Source: Bacteroidota bacterium (GTDB lineage Bacteria; Bacteroidota; Ignavibacteria; Kryptoniales; JAKASW01). From it: a stretch of DNA of 64,000 nt. The DNA lies in assembly GCA_021789975.1 (NCBI GenBank), contig JAJYIT010000014.1:31881-95880 (forward strand), given 5' to 3'. The number at the start of each line of letters is the position of its first letter. The stretch's first letter is position 1. Below the pieces are notes generated by a model that was not told where the DNA came from, searched no databases, and worked only from the letters and a program-made list of their open reading frames with translations. Of the stretch, positions 19,562 through 29,572 are shown in pieces. Position numbers and translations under genes: made by a program.

Positions 19562-20340
19562 GTTACAGAGTTAAGTTAAATGATTTCGAAGGCCCTCTGG
19601 ATTTGCTCCTCTTCTTCATAAAGAGAGATCAGCTCGACATATATAACATTCCGATTGCTAAGATCACTCAGGAATTTCTTGAGTACGTGCGCTACATCCA
19701 GATGCTCGACCTTGAGATCGCGGGCGATTTCATCGTGATGGCCGCGACGCTAATGCAGATAAAGGTCAGAATGCTGCTTCCCCAAGAAGAGGGCATTGAT
19801 GATCTTATCGAAGATGATCCAAGAAGGGAACTCGCATCGAGACTCGCTGAGTATGCCAGATTCAAAGAAGCATCTCACAATTTTGGCGTCCTGGAAGAAG
19901 AGGGTTCAAAGCTGTACTACCGCACGTACTTCAAGAGTGATGAGCGAGAATACGCTTCTCCAGAGGACGATCAGTTGAAAAACGTCACGCTCGTTGACTT
20001 GATAACCGCTTTCAAGCACGCGATGGAGAGTCTGGATACAACAACCTTTCACGACATCCAGAGACTCAATGTAACCATCGAGGAACAGATAGACTATCTT
20101 CTGGAGGAGCTGCAAGATAGACCCGCGGTCCATTTTGTTGAGGTTGCCGGAAGGATCCGAGATAAGATTCGCCTGGTCGTTACCTTCATAGCATTGTTGG
20201 AGCTTATAAAGAGGAATGTCCTTAAGGTCCAGACCAACGGCGGATTCAACGATTTTATTATACTTAAGAATGAAGCAGTTGCAGAGCTTCACGGTGAACA
20301 AACGTCTCTCGGGGACGCAACTGAGGAGGACAATGTCTGA
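19558..20340 (+). CDS. scpA: Segregation and condensation protein A
   Basis: Kleisin subunit of the SMC-ScpAB condensin, bridging the SMC heads. It has 260 residues. The N-terminal FEGPLDLLLFFIKRDQLDIY and the middle LEIAGDFIVMAATLMQIK are characteristic. It overlaps trpS upstream and scpB downstream by a few bases, so production of ScpA and ScpB is coupled. No smc gene is in the window. Confidence 0.94.
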   Translation: MSYRVKLNDFEGPLDLLLFFIKRDQLDIYNIPIAKITQEFLEYVRYIQMLDLEIAGDFIVMAATLMQIKVRMLLPQEEGIDDLIEDDPRRELASRLAEYARFKEASHNFGVLEEEGSKLYYRTYFKSDEREYASPEDDQLKNVTLVDLITAFKHAMESLDTTTFHDIQRLNVTIEEQIDYLLEELQDRPAVHFVEVAGRIRDKIRLVVTFIALLELIKRNVLKVQTNGGFNDFIILKNEAVAELHGEQTSLGDATEEDNV

Positions 20341-21436
20341 TCAGGAAAACAGTACTCCTGAAGAAATCAATCTGCCCGGCGAAGAAAGCCGGCAGACAGA
20401 GCCTGAGTCGCATCTTTCCGACGAACACCCTGGTGGCGTTCTGTCGGGTCCGCCGGGTGAAAGAGCGGAGTCAGGTGAAGGAATCGATTCAGATAATCGA
20501 AGCGAAAAGAACGGCGAAGAAGTCGTCAGGTCGTTGACAGTGATTCCAGAATTCTCATCCCGGGAGATATCTGACGAGCCTCATGATGTCACTCCCGCTG
20601 AAGACGAAACCCACGATGAAAAATCATCTGTTGAGGGTGCCGAAGAAGCCTATGGTCAGGCTACTGAGGGTAACATGACTGACAGCTCTCCCGCAGAAAC
20701 CGGGACTGACGAAATTGAGTCTGATGAAGTATCCGAGAAGGAAGAAATTATCGATGAAGTGGCACATGTAATCGAGGCCGTCGTTTTCGCCTCGGACGAG
20801 CCGATTACCCCGCTCACGATAAAATCAGTCCTTGAAGCTGCGCGGACTTACGGACGAGTTAATGTCGATTCGATTGTCTCCCGCATACGGGCACTGAACG
20901 AGAACTATGAAGCAAACGGTAGCGGATTTAGAATAATCGAGGTTGCCAACGGCTATCAGTTTGCAACTAGAAAAGACATGGCACAGTGGGTGTCGAATCT
21001 TTTCAAGGAACGTTCAAAGCGACGCCTGTCTAATTCCGCCCTGGAGACGCTTGCCATTATAGCTTACAAGCAGCCGATCACTAAGCCGGAAATTGAGAAC
21101 ATACGCGGTGTAAATATTGACTATGTTCTGCACAGCTTATTGGAAAAAGAAATAGTCACCGTGACAGGGCGAGCCGAATCTGTCGGAAGGCCGCTTCTCT
21201 ACGGCACGACTCAGAAATTTCTCAAGGTATTCGGATTGAAAAATCTGGAAGATCTGCCGAAGCTTCGGGAGATTGACGAAATTATTCGCGAGATTAAAAG
21301 CAAAGGCGCAGAAGAGTCGATACAATTGGAAATTACGGCACTCGGTGACCAGTCGATCCCTGACAACAAAAACGGAGGTGAGGTACCAATGGTACCTCAA
21401 ACTGAGAATGGTACAGCAGACCAGCAAGAAAGATAG
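20333..21436 (+). CDS. scpB: Segregation and condensation protein B with a long acidic N-terminal extension
   Basis: Winged-helix dimer of condensin. The ScpB core begins near residue 142 (EVAHVIEAVVFASDEPIT) and includes SALETLAIIAYKQPITKPEIE and GRPLLYGTTQKFLKVFGL. The preceding 140 residues are low-complexity and rich in Glu, Asp, Ser and Pro, absent from ordinary ScpB of about 170-200 residues. The start ATG 20333 overlaps the end of scpA by 8 bp; an in-frame start at 20216 would lie inside scpA and is unlikely. About 35 residues follow the core. Confidence 0.92.
   Translation: MSDQENSTPEEINLPGEESRQTEPESHLSDEHPGGVLSGPPGERAESGEGIDSDNRSEKNGEEVVRSLTVIPEFSSREISDEPHDVTPAEDETHDEKSSVEGAEEAYGQATEGNMTDSSPAETGTDEIESDEVSEKEEIIDEVAHVIEAVVFASDEPITPLTIKSVLEAARTYGRVNVDSIVSRIRALNENYEANGSGFRIIEVANGYQFATRKDMAQWVSNLFKERSKRRLSNSALETLAIIAYKQPITKPEIENIRGVNIDYVLHSLLEKEIVTVTGRAESVGRPLLYGTTQKFLKVFGLKNLEDLPKLREIDEIIREIKSKGAEESIQLEITALGDQSIPDNKNGGEVPMVPQTENGTADQQER
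21379..21399 (+). promoter_or_regulatory. Hairpin just upstream of the rluB start
   Basis: A perfect 9-bp inverted repeat, TGAGGTACC and GGTACCTCA with a 3-nt AAT loop, lies inside the end of scpB and 9 nt before the rluB ATG. One arm takes up part of the GGAGGTGAGG sequence that looks like a ribosome-binding site. Folding in mRNA could control rluB translation. Inference from sequence only. Confidence 0.4.
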
Positions 21437-22166
21437 TTCACTTGTCAGGCTGAACAAACATCTGGCATCCTCTGGGATAGCTTCTCGTCGCAAGGTGGAC
21501 GAGATGATCATTTCCGGGAGAATAAAGATCAACGGCAAGGTTGTCCGGGAACTCGGAACGAAAGTGGATCCACGAAAGGACAAGGTTGAAGTTGACGGAA
21601 AGGCTGCAAGGCGCGGCGTCAGGTTGGTCTATATCTTGCTGAATAAGCCTAAAGATTCAGTTACGACAGTCCGGGACGAGAAAGGCAGAAGAAGTGTTAT
21701 CGATGTTGTAAACGTTAGGGAGCGGGTATATCCCGTCGGCAGGCTGGATAGGAACACAACCGGAGTGCTTTTGCTTACGAACGACGGGGAACTCGCCAAC
21801 CGCTTGATGCATCCGAGCCACGAGGTGATCAAGGTTTACAAGGCAACTCTGGAGAGAGCCATACAAGAGCGTGAATTGGGCAGGTTGAAAAAAGGGGTCG
21901 TGCTGGACGGATCGCTGTCTGTGCCCGATGATGTCTACGTACTGCCGGAAAGCGCGGGTAAGGAACTTGGCATAGCTGTCCACGAGGGCAAGCACCATTT
22001 AATCAGACGTATGTTTGAGTCACTTAACATAAGGGTCGTCCAACTCGACAGGTATTCGTACGCCGGGCTGACGCATCGCGGTATTCAGCGCGGCGCCTGG
22101 CGCAATCTCACATCGAAGGAGATCGACAAGTTGCGCGAGCTCGTTGACCTTTCTATCCCTGGATGA
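21408..22166 (+). CDS. 23S rRNA pseudouridine synthase, RluB/RsuA family
   Basis: Converts a uridine in rRNA to pseudouridine. It has 252 residues: an N-terminal S4 RNA-binding domain (about 11-60, VRLNKHLASSGIASRRKVDE) and a catalytic domain with D114 in GRLDRNTTGVLLLTNDG. LLNKPKDSVTTV and HHLIRRMFESL are typical of RluB. ATG 21408 is chosen because the S4 domain starts right after it; earlier in-frame codons are scpB read in another frame. It overlaps scpB by 29 bp and rsmG by 4 bp. Confidence 0.9.
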   Translation: MVQQTSKKDSSLVRLNKHLASSGIASRRKVDEMIISGRIKINGKVVRELGTKVDPRKDKVEVDGKAARRGVRLVYILLNKPKDSVTTVRDEKGRRSVIDVVNVRERVYPVGRLDRNTTGVLLLTNDGELANRLMHPSHEVIKVYKATLERAIQERELGRLKKGVVLDGSLSVPDDVYVLPESAGKELGIAVHEGKHHLIRRMFESLNIRVVQLDRYSYAGLTHRGIQRGAWRNLTSKEIDKLRELVDLSIPG

Positions 22167-22861
22167 AGGACATCAACTGGTTTGCTTCGGTATGTGCTGA
22201 AAACGGTGTCAGCCTTTCATCAAAACAAGCATATCAATTCGAGTTATATCGCAATTCGCTTCTCTCCTGGAACAACAAACTAAATCTAATTTCTCGCAAA
22301 GATGAAGAGCACTTCTATTCAAGACATGTGCTGAATTGTATTTCTTTCCTCTTTGCCAGACGCTTTGAGGAAGATGCCAGACTTCTCGATTTCGGTTCGG
22401 GGGGCGGCCTGCCCGGGTTGCCTATAAAAATATTGTATCCGGATATCAGACTCGTTCTCCTTGATTCCATCGGAAAGAAAACCTCTGCACTTAGCGGCAT
22501 CGTAAATGATCTGCAGATTCCCGGCGTCCAAGTGGTTACAGGCAGAGGCGAAGAAATTGCGAAGACAGATGAATTTAAGGGAATTTTTGATTATGTTGTA
22601 AGTCGCGCCGCTGGCAAGTTGCACGAAGTCATTAAGTGGTCGCGTTTGTTTCTCAGCGAGTACCAGCCGACGAGTCAACGGGAAATTCCGAAAGGCGTTC
22701 TTATCGTTCTGAAGGGCGGGGGGTTCGACGAAGAGCTCAACATCGCCAGGAAAATGAAATTTGTGAAATCCGTGGAAATCTCGGAATTAGCTTTTCACGG
22801 AATGGATCAGATAGATAACAAGGAAAAGAAGCTTGTGCTCGTCACATACCTTGACCATTAG
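22163..22861 (+). CDS. rsmG: 16S rRNA (guanine-N7) methyltransferase G
   Basis: SAM-dependent methyltransferase acting on G527 of 16S rRNA. It has 232 residues. The N-terminal [22 protein letters not shown] and SAM loop [18 protein letters not shown] (about 75-92) are diagnostic, and VSRAAGKL is the later motif. ATG 22163 overlaps the rluB stop (ATGA), placing two rRNA-modifying enzymes in one coupled unit. Confidence 0.93.
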   Translation: MKDINWFASVCAENGVSLSSKQAYQFELYRNSLLSWNNKLNLISRKDEEHFYSRHVLNCISFLFARRFEEDARLLDFGSGGGLPGLPIKILYPDIRLVLLDSIGKKTSALSGIVNDLQIPGVQVVTGRGEEIAKTDEFKGIFDYVVSRAAGKLHEVIKWSRLFLSEYQPTSQREIPKGVLIVLKGGGFDEELNIARKMKFVKSVEISELAFHGMDQIDNKEKKLVLVTYLDH

Positions 22862-22887
22862 AAATCCAAACGTACGAAGAGGGCCAG

Positions 22888-24468
22888 TTGAGTCATCCCG
22901 AAGAGCATCTCTCAGATAAAGAGTCATTTGAATTAGAGCAAAACGACCTTGTCAAGAGACGGTTTGCAGAATTAGAAGAGCTGAAGAAACGGGGAGTCAA
23001 TCCTTACCCGTATGGCTTCGAAGTCACTGGGTTCTCTTCGGAAATACTCGAATCATTCAACGATGAGGCTCCTTCATCAGAACCTGTCTCGGTAGCGGGC
23101 AGGATAATGTCACTTCGCAGAATGGGCAAGGCGTCCTTCTGCCATATCCAGGATAGCAAGGGCAGGATCCAAATCTATTTGAAGAAGGACGATATCGAGG
23201 CTGCTTCGGGTAAAGAAGAGACTGAAGCGGGTAATGAATGGCTGAAGTATGATGAGTTCAAGCTCATTGACATCGGTGACATTATCGGAGTTGTGGGCAA
23301 GGTATTTCGGACGAAGATGGGCGAGATCTCAGTACATGCCTCCGGTGTAGTTTTGCTGTCAAAATCTATTCGACCATTGCCGATAGTGAAAGAACGGGTC
23401 GACGACCATGGAAACAAAATTGTTTTCGATCCGTTTTCGGACAAAGAATTGAGATACCGGCAGCGATATGTCGACCTCGTCGTGAACACGGAGGTCAGAG
23501 AAGTTTTTGCGAAGCGTGCTAATATCGTCAGCTCTATCAGAAGGTTCCTCGACGATAAGGGATACCTCGAGGTCGAGACGCCGGTGCTGCAACCTATTTA
23601 CGGCGGAGCGGCGGCCCGGCCATTTATCACTCACCACAATGCGCTCGATATCGATTTCTACTTGCGCATTTCAGATGAGCTGTATCTGAAGCGTCTGATT
23701 GTGGGTGGGTTCGAGGGCGTTTACGAGATCGGCAAAGATTTTCGTAACGAAGGGATGGATAGATCTCATAATCCGGAATTCTCCATGCTGGAGCTTTATG
23801 TTTCCTTCAAGGACTACAATTGGATGATGAGGCTGGTAGAAGAGCTCGTGAATCACACCTGCATCAGGGTGACGGGCGGATCCAAAGTTAAAGTTGGAGA
23901 CAAAGAGATTGATTTTACCTCTCCCTGGAAAAGGGTTACGATGCTTGATTCAATCCGTGAGGCGACAGGCGAAGATGTAACGGGTAGATCAGAGCAGGAA
24001 GTCGCTCAGATAGCCAGGCGTCATCAGATTGAAATTGATGCCTCTATGGGATACGGAAAGATAATCGACGCTTTATTCTCGGAGCTAGTGGAACCCGGAC
24101 TTATCCAGCCGACTTTCATCACCGACTATCCCGTCGAGATGTCTCCGCTTGCAAAGCGGCACAGATCAAAGGTCGGGTTGGTGGAGAGGTTTGAGTTGAT
24201 CTGCAACGGACACGAGCTTGCGAATGCTTTCAGTGAGTTGAACGACCCGACCGACCAGCGGTCACGGTTTGAGGAACAGGCGAGGCTCCGTGCGCGGGGA
24301 GACGAAGAGGCAATGGTAATCGACGATGACTATCTGCGGGCTCTCGAATATGGCATGCCTCCTACCGCTGGGTTAGGGATAGGAATAGATCGTCTTTCCA
24401 TGATACTGACAAACCAGGAATCGATCAGGGATGTCGTCTTCTTCCCGCAAGTGAAGCCGGAAAAATAA
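22888..24468 (+). CDS. lysS: Lysyl-tRNA synthetase, class II
   Basis: Charges tRNA-Lys. It has 526 residues: OB-fold anticodon-binding domain (about 60-190) and the class II catalytic core with motif 2 [18 protein letters not shown] and motif 3 [14 protein letters not shown]. Start is a TTG at 22888 preceded by AAGAGGG at about 5 bp; no in-frame ATG precedes the conserved [19 protein letters not shown] stretch. Confidence 0.95.
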   Translation: MSHPEEHLSDKESFELEQNDLVKRRFAELEELKKRGVNPYPYGFEVTGFSSEILESFNDEAPSSEPVSVAGRIMSLRRMGKASFCHIQDSKGRIQIYLKKDDIEAASGKEETEAGNEWLKYDEFKLIDIGDIIGVVGKVFRTKMGEISVHASGVVLLSKSIRPLPIVKERVDDHGNKIVFDPFSDKELRYRQRYVDLVVNTEVREVFAKRANIVSSIRRFLDDKGYLEVETPVLQPIYGGAAARPFITHHNALDIDFYLRISDELYLKRLIVGGFEGVYEIGKDFRNEGMDRSHNPEFSMLELYVSFKDYNWMMRLVEELVNHTCIRVTGGSKVKVGDKEIDFTSPWKRVTMLDSIREATGEDVTGRSEQEVAQIARRHQIEIDASMGYGKIIDALFSELVEPGLIQPTFITDYPVEMSPLAKRHRSKVGLVERFELICNGHELANAFSELNDPTDQRSRFEEQARLRARGDEEAMVIDDDYLRALEYGMPPTAGLGIGIDRLSMILTNQESIRDVVFFPQVKPEK

Positions 24469-24486
24469 CTACGGAAAATCTACTTG

Positions 24487-26607
24487 ATGAAAACGGTTAA
24501 CCTCGTCTTCGGTATCCACAATCACCAGCCGATCGGAAACTTTGATCATGTGATTGAGGACGCCTACAAGAAATCCTATAAGCCTTTTCTTGACATTCTT
24601 AAGAACCACCCGAAGATCAAAGTATCACAGCATTATACCGGTTTCCTTCTGGAGTGGCTGAAGAAGAAACATCCTGAAATTTTTTCGGAGTTGAAGTCTC
24701 TGATCAAATCCGGTCAGGTGCACATGATGACCGGGGGGTTCTACGAGCCCATCCTTGCTATCATACCCGATAAAGACAAATTGGGTCAGATCCGGAAACT
24801 AAATGATTACCTCAAAAGAAATTTCAACTTCACCGCTACAGGAATGTGGCTTGCCGAACGCGTGTGGGAGCAGCACATTGTAAAACCTATCGCTGAATGC
24901 GGAGTAAAATCTGTTGTCATCGATGACACCCACTTCAAATACGTCGGTCTGAAAGACGAAGACCTTCTCGGCTACTACGTCACGGAAGAACAGGGAAAGA
25001 CGGTTAATATTTTTCCTATTAGCAAGATGCTCCGGTACACAATTCCTTTTCAATCAGTTCAGAAGACCATCGACTACCTGCGATCAATTGCCAGCGAAGA
25101 CGGATCAAGGATTGCGGTCTATGCCGATGACGGCGAGAAGTTTGGTGTTTGGCCGAATACTTATAAGCATGTATACGAAGACGGGTGGCTGGAAGATTTC
25201 TTTCGTGCTCTTGAGGAAAATTCCGATTGGATCAAGATAATCCATTTTTCCGAGGCAATGGAGACGATCAAACCGATAGGCCGCGTCTATCTACAGAACG
25301 CCTCGTACGCGGAGATGTTGCACTGGGCACTGCCGCCTGAGCTTTATTTGAAATATGAAGAGTTTGAAAACAGACTTAAGGAAGCCAAGCTCTTCGATAA
25401 TTACGAAGAGTTTGTACGCGGTGGGTACTGGAGAAATTTCCTGGCCAAATATCCCGAATCGAACAATATTCACAAAAAGATGATCAGGCTCTCTGAGCGT
25501 GCACACGCCCTGGAACGAAAGGGCGGGAAGGTAGATCACATTCTGGACAAGGTTTGGGCGTCTCAATGTAACGATCCATACTGGCACGGAATCTTCGGCG
25601 GTCTCTACCTTCCAAACCTACGTTATCCGGTTTACAAGAGCATGATCCAGGCTGAAGTCGAGATCGATAAATCCGAGAAGAAGACCGATCTCAGCATTAC
25701 CCACGAAGATTTTGACAGAGACGGATCTGAGGAAATCCTGGTCGAGTCCAATGTCATGGATGCTTACTTCAAGCCGGAAGAAGGCGGCGCACTTTTCGAA
25801 TTGGACTACAAGCCGGTGCCGTTCAATCTCCTTGACATTCTCAGCAGGAGGCCCGAAGGGTATCATAACAAGCTGAGACAGCCTACCTCTGTAAATGGTG
25901 CCGACGGTGAGGTCCATAGCATCCACGACCTTGTAGTCTCGAAAGAACAGGGGCTTGACAAACTGTTGACCTACGACTGGTACAGACGAGGTTCCTTCAT
26001 CGATCACTTCATAGGTGCGACTACACTCGAAGAATTTGCGGCGGCAAGCTACAAGGAACTGGGGGACTTCGTCAATCGGCGGTATACGAAAAAAATTGTC
26101 AGAAAGAAGGACGGAGCTCTCCTTAGATTATCCAGAGTTGGAAATGTAGACGGAAGCTCACCCGCTCCCGTGGTTGTAACTAAGACATTCGAATTCAAAC
26201 CGGGCGTCCACAAATTTGTTTGCGGCTATGAGGTGGATATCTTGGGCGAGCCGGGAGTGGATGTGGACTTCGGCGTGGAGTTCAATATCGGCCTGATGGC
26301 GGGGGATGCCCACGATAGGTACTATACTATCGATGGGGCCAAACCCGAAGACTCCAGGCTCAGGAGTACGGGGGTTTCCGAGTCAGTCACTTCTGTTACA
26401 CTCACCGACGAGTGGCAGAAGATTGCTGCCACAATTACTTCCGACAAACCTCTCACATTGTGGAGATTTCCTATAGAGACTGTCTCACTCTCAGAAGCGG
26501 GGTTCGAAAGGGTATACCAGAGCTCAGTCATTTTTCTGCATTCCAGATTCAGGCTGGAGAAAATGTTTGAAGTGAAATTTGAGTTTGCTATACGCAAACT
26601 CAGGTAG
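24487..26607 (+). CDS. GH57 4-alpha-glucanotransferase / alpha-amylase
   Basis: Glycoside hydrolase family 57 enzyme acting on alpha-1,4-glucans. It has 706 residues: an N-terminal barrel (about 1-300), then the helical and beta-sandwich domains typical of the Thermococcus 4-alpha-glucanotransferase type. The nucleophile is E124 in WLAERVWEQ and the acid/base D214 in VYADDGEKFG, matching the known E123/D214 pair. DPYWHGIFGGLYLPNLR is a further signature. ATG 24487 follows a TTG one codon before. With the debranching-like protein at 37-39 kb it implies glycogen or maltodextrin turnover. Confidence 0.9.
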   Translation: MKTVNLVFGIHNHQPIGNFDHVIEDAYKKSYKPFLDILKNHPKIKVSQHYTGFLLEWLKKKHPEIFSELKSLIKSGQVHMMTGGFYEPILAIIPDKDKLGQIRKLNDYLKRNFNFTATGMWLAERVWEQHIVKPIAECGVKSVVIDDTHFKYVGLKDEDLLGYYVTEEQGKTVNIFPISKMLRYTIPFQSVQKTIDYLRSIASEDGSRIAVYADDGEKFGVWPNTYKHVYEDGWLEDFFRALEENSDWIKIIHFSEAMETIKPIGRVYLQNASYAEMLHWALPPELYLKYEEFENRLKEAKLFDNYEEFVRGGYWRNFLAKYPESNNIHKKMIRLSERAHALERKGGKVDHILDKVWASQCNDPYWHGIFGGLYLPNLRYPVYKSMIQAEVEIDKSEKKTDLSITHEDFDRDGSEEILVESNVMDAYFKPEEGGALFELDYKPVPFNLLDILSRRPEGYHNKLRQPTSVNGADGEVHSIHDLVVSKEQGLDKLLTYDWYRRGSFIDHFIGATTLEEFAAASYKELGDFVNRRYTKKIVRKKDGALLRLSRVGNVDGSSPAPVVVTKTFEFKPGVHKFVCGYEVDILGEPGVDVDFGVEFNIGLMAGDAHDRYYTIDGAKPEDSRLRSTGVSESVTSVTLTDEWQKIAATITSDKPLTLWRFPIETVSLSEAGFERVYQSSVIFLHSRFRLEKMFEVKFEFAIRKLR

Positions 26608-26769
26608 CGCGCCTTATCAGCCGTTTTGCTTGTTGGGCGGTCGGGCTTGTCTTATATTCCTTTGCCCGAGCGGGTATTTGCAGGAACAATTATTTTGGAC
26701 GCATCCGATTTGAACACGAAGGCGAGAGTTTTTGTTTGCATGAGGACGGGAATTCCGAAAGGGAGATGA

Positions 26770-28404
26770 ATGCAGTTGTTTAAGAAGAGACTTTCCACCG
26801 CCGCCGCATTGGTACTCGTGGTCGTGGGGATATTGATCGGGACTCAGATACAGAATGTATTTAGCAGCGACAATATTTACGAGCAGCTTGAGAAATTCAA
26901 AGATGTACTTAGCCTCGCCGACAAATATTATGTCGATAACGTAGATACGCAGAAGCTTGTGGATGCGGCGATCAAGGGCATGCTTGGCCAGTTGGATCCC
27001 CATTCAGTTTACATCCCGGCGAAGGAGCTCAAACAGATCAATGAAGACTTTCGTGGCTCCTTTGATGGAATTGGCATCGAATATGATGTGGTTAAGGACA
27101 CACTTCTGGTTGTGTCGCCTATTGCAGGTGGTCCAAGCCAGCTTGTCGGTATCCAGGCCGGCGACAAGATCGTTGCGATTGACGGCAAGTCAGCAATAGG
27201 AATAACCCGCGAAGAGGTCATGAAGAAGCTTCGCGGGCCAAAAGGCACAAAGGTGACGGTGACCGTCGTCCGTGCAGGCGTAGATAAGCCGCTGAACTTC
27301 GAAATCATCAGAGACAAGATTCCGCTCTATTCCGTTACCACTGCTTTCATGGTCAACAAGGACGTGGGCTACATTTATCTCAATAGGTTTGCGGAGACAA
27401 CGAATAAAGAGATAGAGAATGCCTTGTCAAAGCTAAAATCAGAGGGGATGAAGGAGTTGATACTTGACCTGCGTGACAACCCGGGCGGGTTGTTGAACGA
27501 GGCAGTAGGCGTAGCAAGCGAGTTCATACCGGCAGGGAAGACTATTGTCTACACCAAAGGTAGAATTCCTGAGGCAGATGAGACCCTGGTCTCGAACGGC
27601 GGCAATTACACAAAGCTCCCATTGATAATTTTGGTCGATGGTGGGACGGCGTCGGCAGCAGAGATAGTCTCAGGTGCGACGCAGGATCTTGACCGCGGTT
27701 TGATCGTCGGAGAAACCACATTTGGAAAAGGACTTGTCCAGCGTCAATTCATCCTGAATGACGGTTCCGCCGTAAGAATTACAATTGCAAGATACTACAC
27801 ACCGAGCGGCAGACTGATTCAACGGCCGTATGGCAAGGAGTCTAACTGGAAGAATTACTTTCTCGGTGCTGAGAAGATTGACAGCAGTGAGAAATCGGGG
27901 TCAAACCTGACACACACTCTTGAAAGCGACTCCGGACGACCTGTCTTCAGAACTGTTTCCGGGCGCAAGGTATATGGCGGCGGAGGAATAACTCCCGATT
28001 ATATAGTGAAGATGGCTGACATTCCCTCCTTTATTTATCAATTCCAGATCAAGAGCGTTTTTATCCAATATGTGGATAGCCACTTCAGTCAGAGCCAGGA
28101 CGAATTGCGGAAAAAATACATCACCTCCGAGAGGTTCAACGATGAGTATCAAGTAAACAGCAACGACCTGAACAACCTTTTCAATCAGGCCACAAAGCTG
28201 GGCATTACAGTCAAGAGGGCCGAATATGAGAAGAATATCAAATACGTGTCTACTCTATTGAAAGCTCAAATAGCCCGCAACATATGGGGAAACAATGGAT
28301 GGTATAGGGTAATACTTGGAGTCGATAACCAGTTCCAGAAGGCACTAACCCTCTTCCCGGAAGCCGAAAGGATAGCAGGTCTCAATGTGCCTGCACAGCA
28401 TTGA
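26770..28404 (+). CDS. S41 carboxy-terminal processing protease (CtpA type)
   Basis: Periplasmic serine protease of family S41. It has 544 residues: an N-terminal signal anchor (about 9-25), a PDZ domain (about 98-180), and the catalytic domain with S295 in GGTASAAEIVSG and K320 in TFGKGLVQ. ILDLRDNPGG is the conserved core motif. About 160 residues follow the protease domain. Likely role is processing or turnover of envelope proteins. Confidence 0.92.
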   Translation: MQLFKKRLSTAAALVLVVVGILIGTQIQNVFSSDNIYEQLEKFKDVLSLADKYYVDNVDTQKLVDAAIKGMLGQLDPHSVYIPAKELKQINEDFRGSFDGIGIEYDVVKDTLLVVSPIAGGPSQLVGIQAGDKIVAIDGKSAIGITREEVMKKLRGPKGTKVTVTVVRAGVDKPLNFEIIRDKIPLYSVTTAFMVNKDVGYIYLNRFAETTNKEIENALSKLKSEGMKELILDLRDNPGGLLNEAVGVASEFIPAGKTIVYTKGRIPEADETLVSNGGNYTKLPLIILVDGGTASAAEIVSGATQDLDRGLIVGETTFGKGLVQRQFILNDGSAVRITIARYYTPSGRLIQRPYGKESNWKNYFLGAEKIDSSEKSGSNLTHTLESDSGRPVFRTVSGRKVYGGGGITPDYIVKMADIPSFIYQFQIKSVFIQYVDSHFSQSQDELRKKYITSERFNDEYQVNSNDLNNLFNQATKLGITVKRAEYEKNIKYVSTLLKAQIARNIWGNNGWYRVILGVDNQFQKALTLFPEAERIAGLNVPAQH

Positions 28405-28672
28405 CAAGGGACCGGGAGATATTGAACGATTATCTTGGAGGACACTCCCGTGATTAACCTGGTTTTCCGAGAACTCCCGGCATGCCTCCCGACGAGAAAA
28501 GTTGCTTCCGTCGTTATGATGCAATCGGGTGTTTGAAAGTGGCGGTAAAAGGGAAGGTTCCCGCCGGGTATGTCGGAGATGCGCGTCAATCCTGATTCTG
28601 TAACCGCAGGTCCATTCGGTAAGATTTGCTCCATTTTTACCACCAATTTTAGTTCTTCAGCAAGAATTTAAA

Positions 28673-29572
28673 ATGAAAATTGATATGGGAAGAATGCTAA
28701 AGAAATTTCTGTACTTGACGTCATTGCTGGCCGGCATGGCTGTTCTTTCGCTTTTCGTTTTGAGATCGGTCTATGCTTTGTCCTTTTTTCAAGGAATGAA
28801 GGAATCCGCTAACGCGGCTGGTTGGATTGATGCTGACGATAATTCTATGGCCCAGGTCGGCGAAGGGATGACGTTCGAAGCCGGTTATCTGTTTTTCAAA
28901 ATAGGTGCCGTCAAGTTCAAAGTCCTCGGCAAGACAGTTTACGATGGTGAACCCGCATACCGGCTCCAGGCATTCATAGAGTCTTACAGTGGGGTTCCTT
29001 TTGTGAATTTGCGGGCCGTCTACGACACTTATGCGGATTCTGAAAGCTTGATGTGCCTTGGCACATCCAACGATGTCAGAGACGGAAAGAATTGGATATT
29101 TACCAAGATCAATTTCGATTATTCAAAAAAGATTGTTGACTGGAGTCAGTCCGAAAACGGAAAAATGCTCCGAGAGGCGACGGTTCCGCTGGACAAACCC
29201 TACACCGACGGAGTTAGTTTCTTCTACTATTTGCGGCGTGCATGTTCTGAAGCAGGCGGAAAAAGGACAAATCTTGATGTACCAATCATTGTGGACACAG
29301 TCCGCTCATCAGTAACGATGACCATTAATGAAAAGGAAGAACCTTGTGAGGTGACGGCTTTTAAATATCCGGTCGAATCTTACAGATTGTCCGGCCATAT
29401 AAACTTCACGGGGTTCTTCGGCATTACGGGCGATTTTGTTGGTTGGATGAGTGCAGATCCTGAAGCCGTACCGTTGAGGGCCGATGTGAAAGTTATCCTG
29501 GGCAGCGTCGTGGTGAAGTTGAAGAGTGTTAACAGGGTTGGATGGGTCCCGCCCAGGGTGGCAGGGAAATGA
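28673..29572 (+). CDS. DUF3108 domain protein, exported
   Basis: A 299-residue protein with an N-terminal hydrophobic segment (about 10-36) and the DUF3108 pattern: GEGMTFEAGYLFFKIGAVKFKV, a repeated beta structure and DGVSFFYYLRRA. The fold resembles LolA/LptA-like half barrels, and members are predicted to be periplasmic; function is unknown. Its stop overlaps the carbonic anhydrase start (ATGATG). Confidence 0.7.
   Translation: MKIDMGRMLKKFLYLTSLLAGMAVLSLFVLRSVYALSFFQGMKESANAAGWIDADDNSMAQVGEGMTFEAGYLFFKIGAVKFKVLGKTVYDGEPAYRLQAFIESYSGVPFVNLRAVYDTYADSESLMCLGTSNDVRDGKNWIFTKINFDYSKKIVDWSQSENGKMLREATVPLDKPYTDGVSFFYYLRRACSEAGGKRTNLDVPIIVDTVRSSVTMTINEKEEPCEVTAFKYPVESYRLSGHINFTGFFGITGDFVGWMSADPEAVPLRADVKVILGSVVVKLKSVNRVGWVPPRVAGK

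Noticed and set aside
28405..28672. Possible cobalamin riboswitch before the DUF3108 gene (AAAAGGGAAG and CTGTAACCG stretches)
   Set aside because: The core B12-box and paired regions are missing, and the downstream gene has no B12 link.
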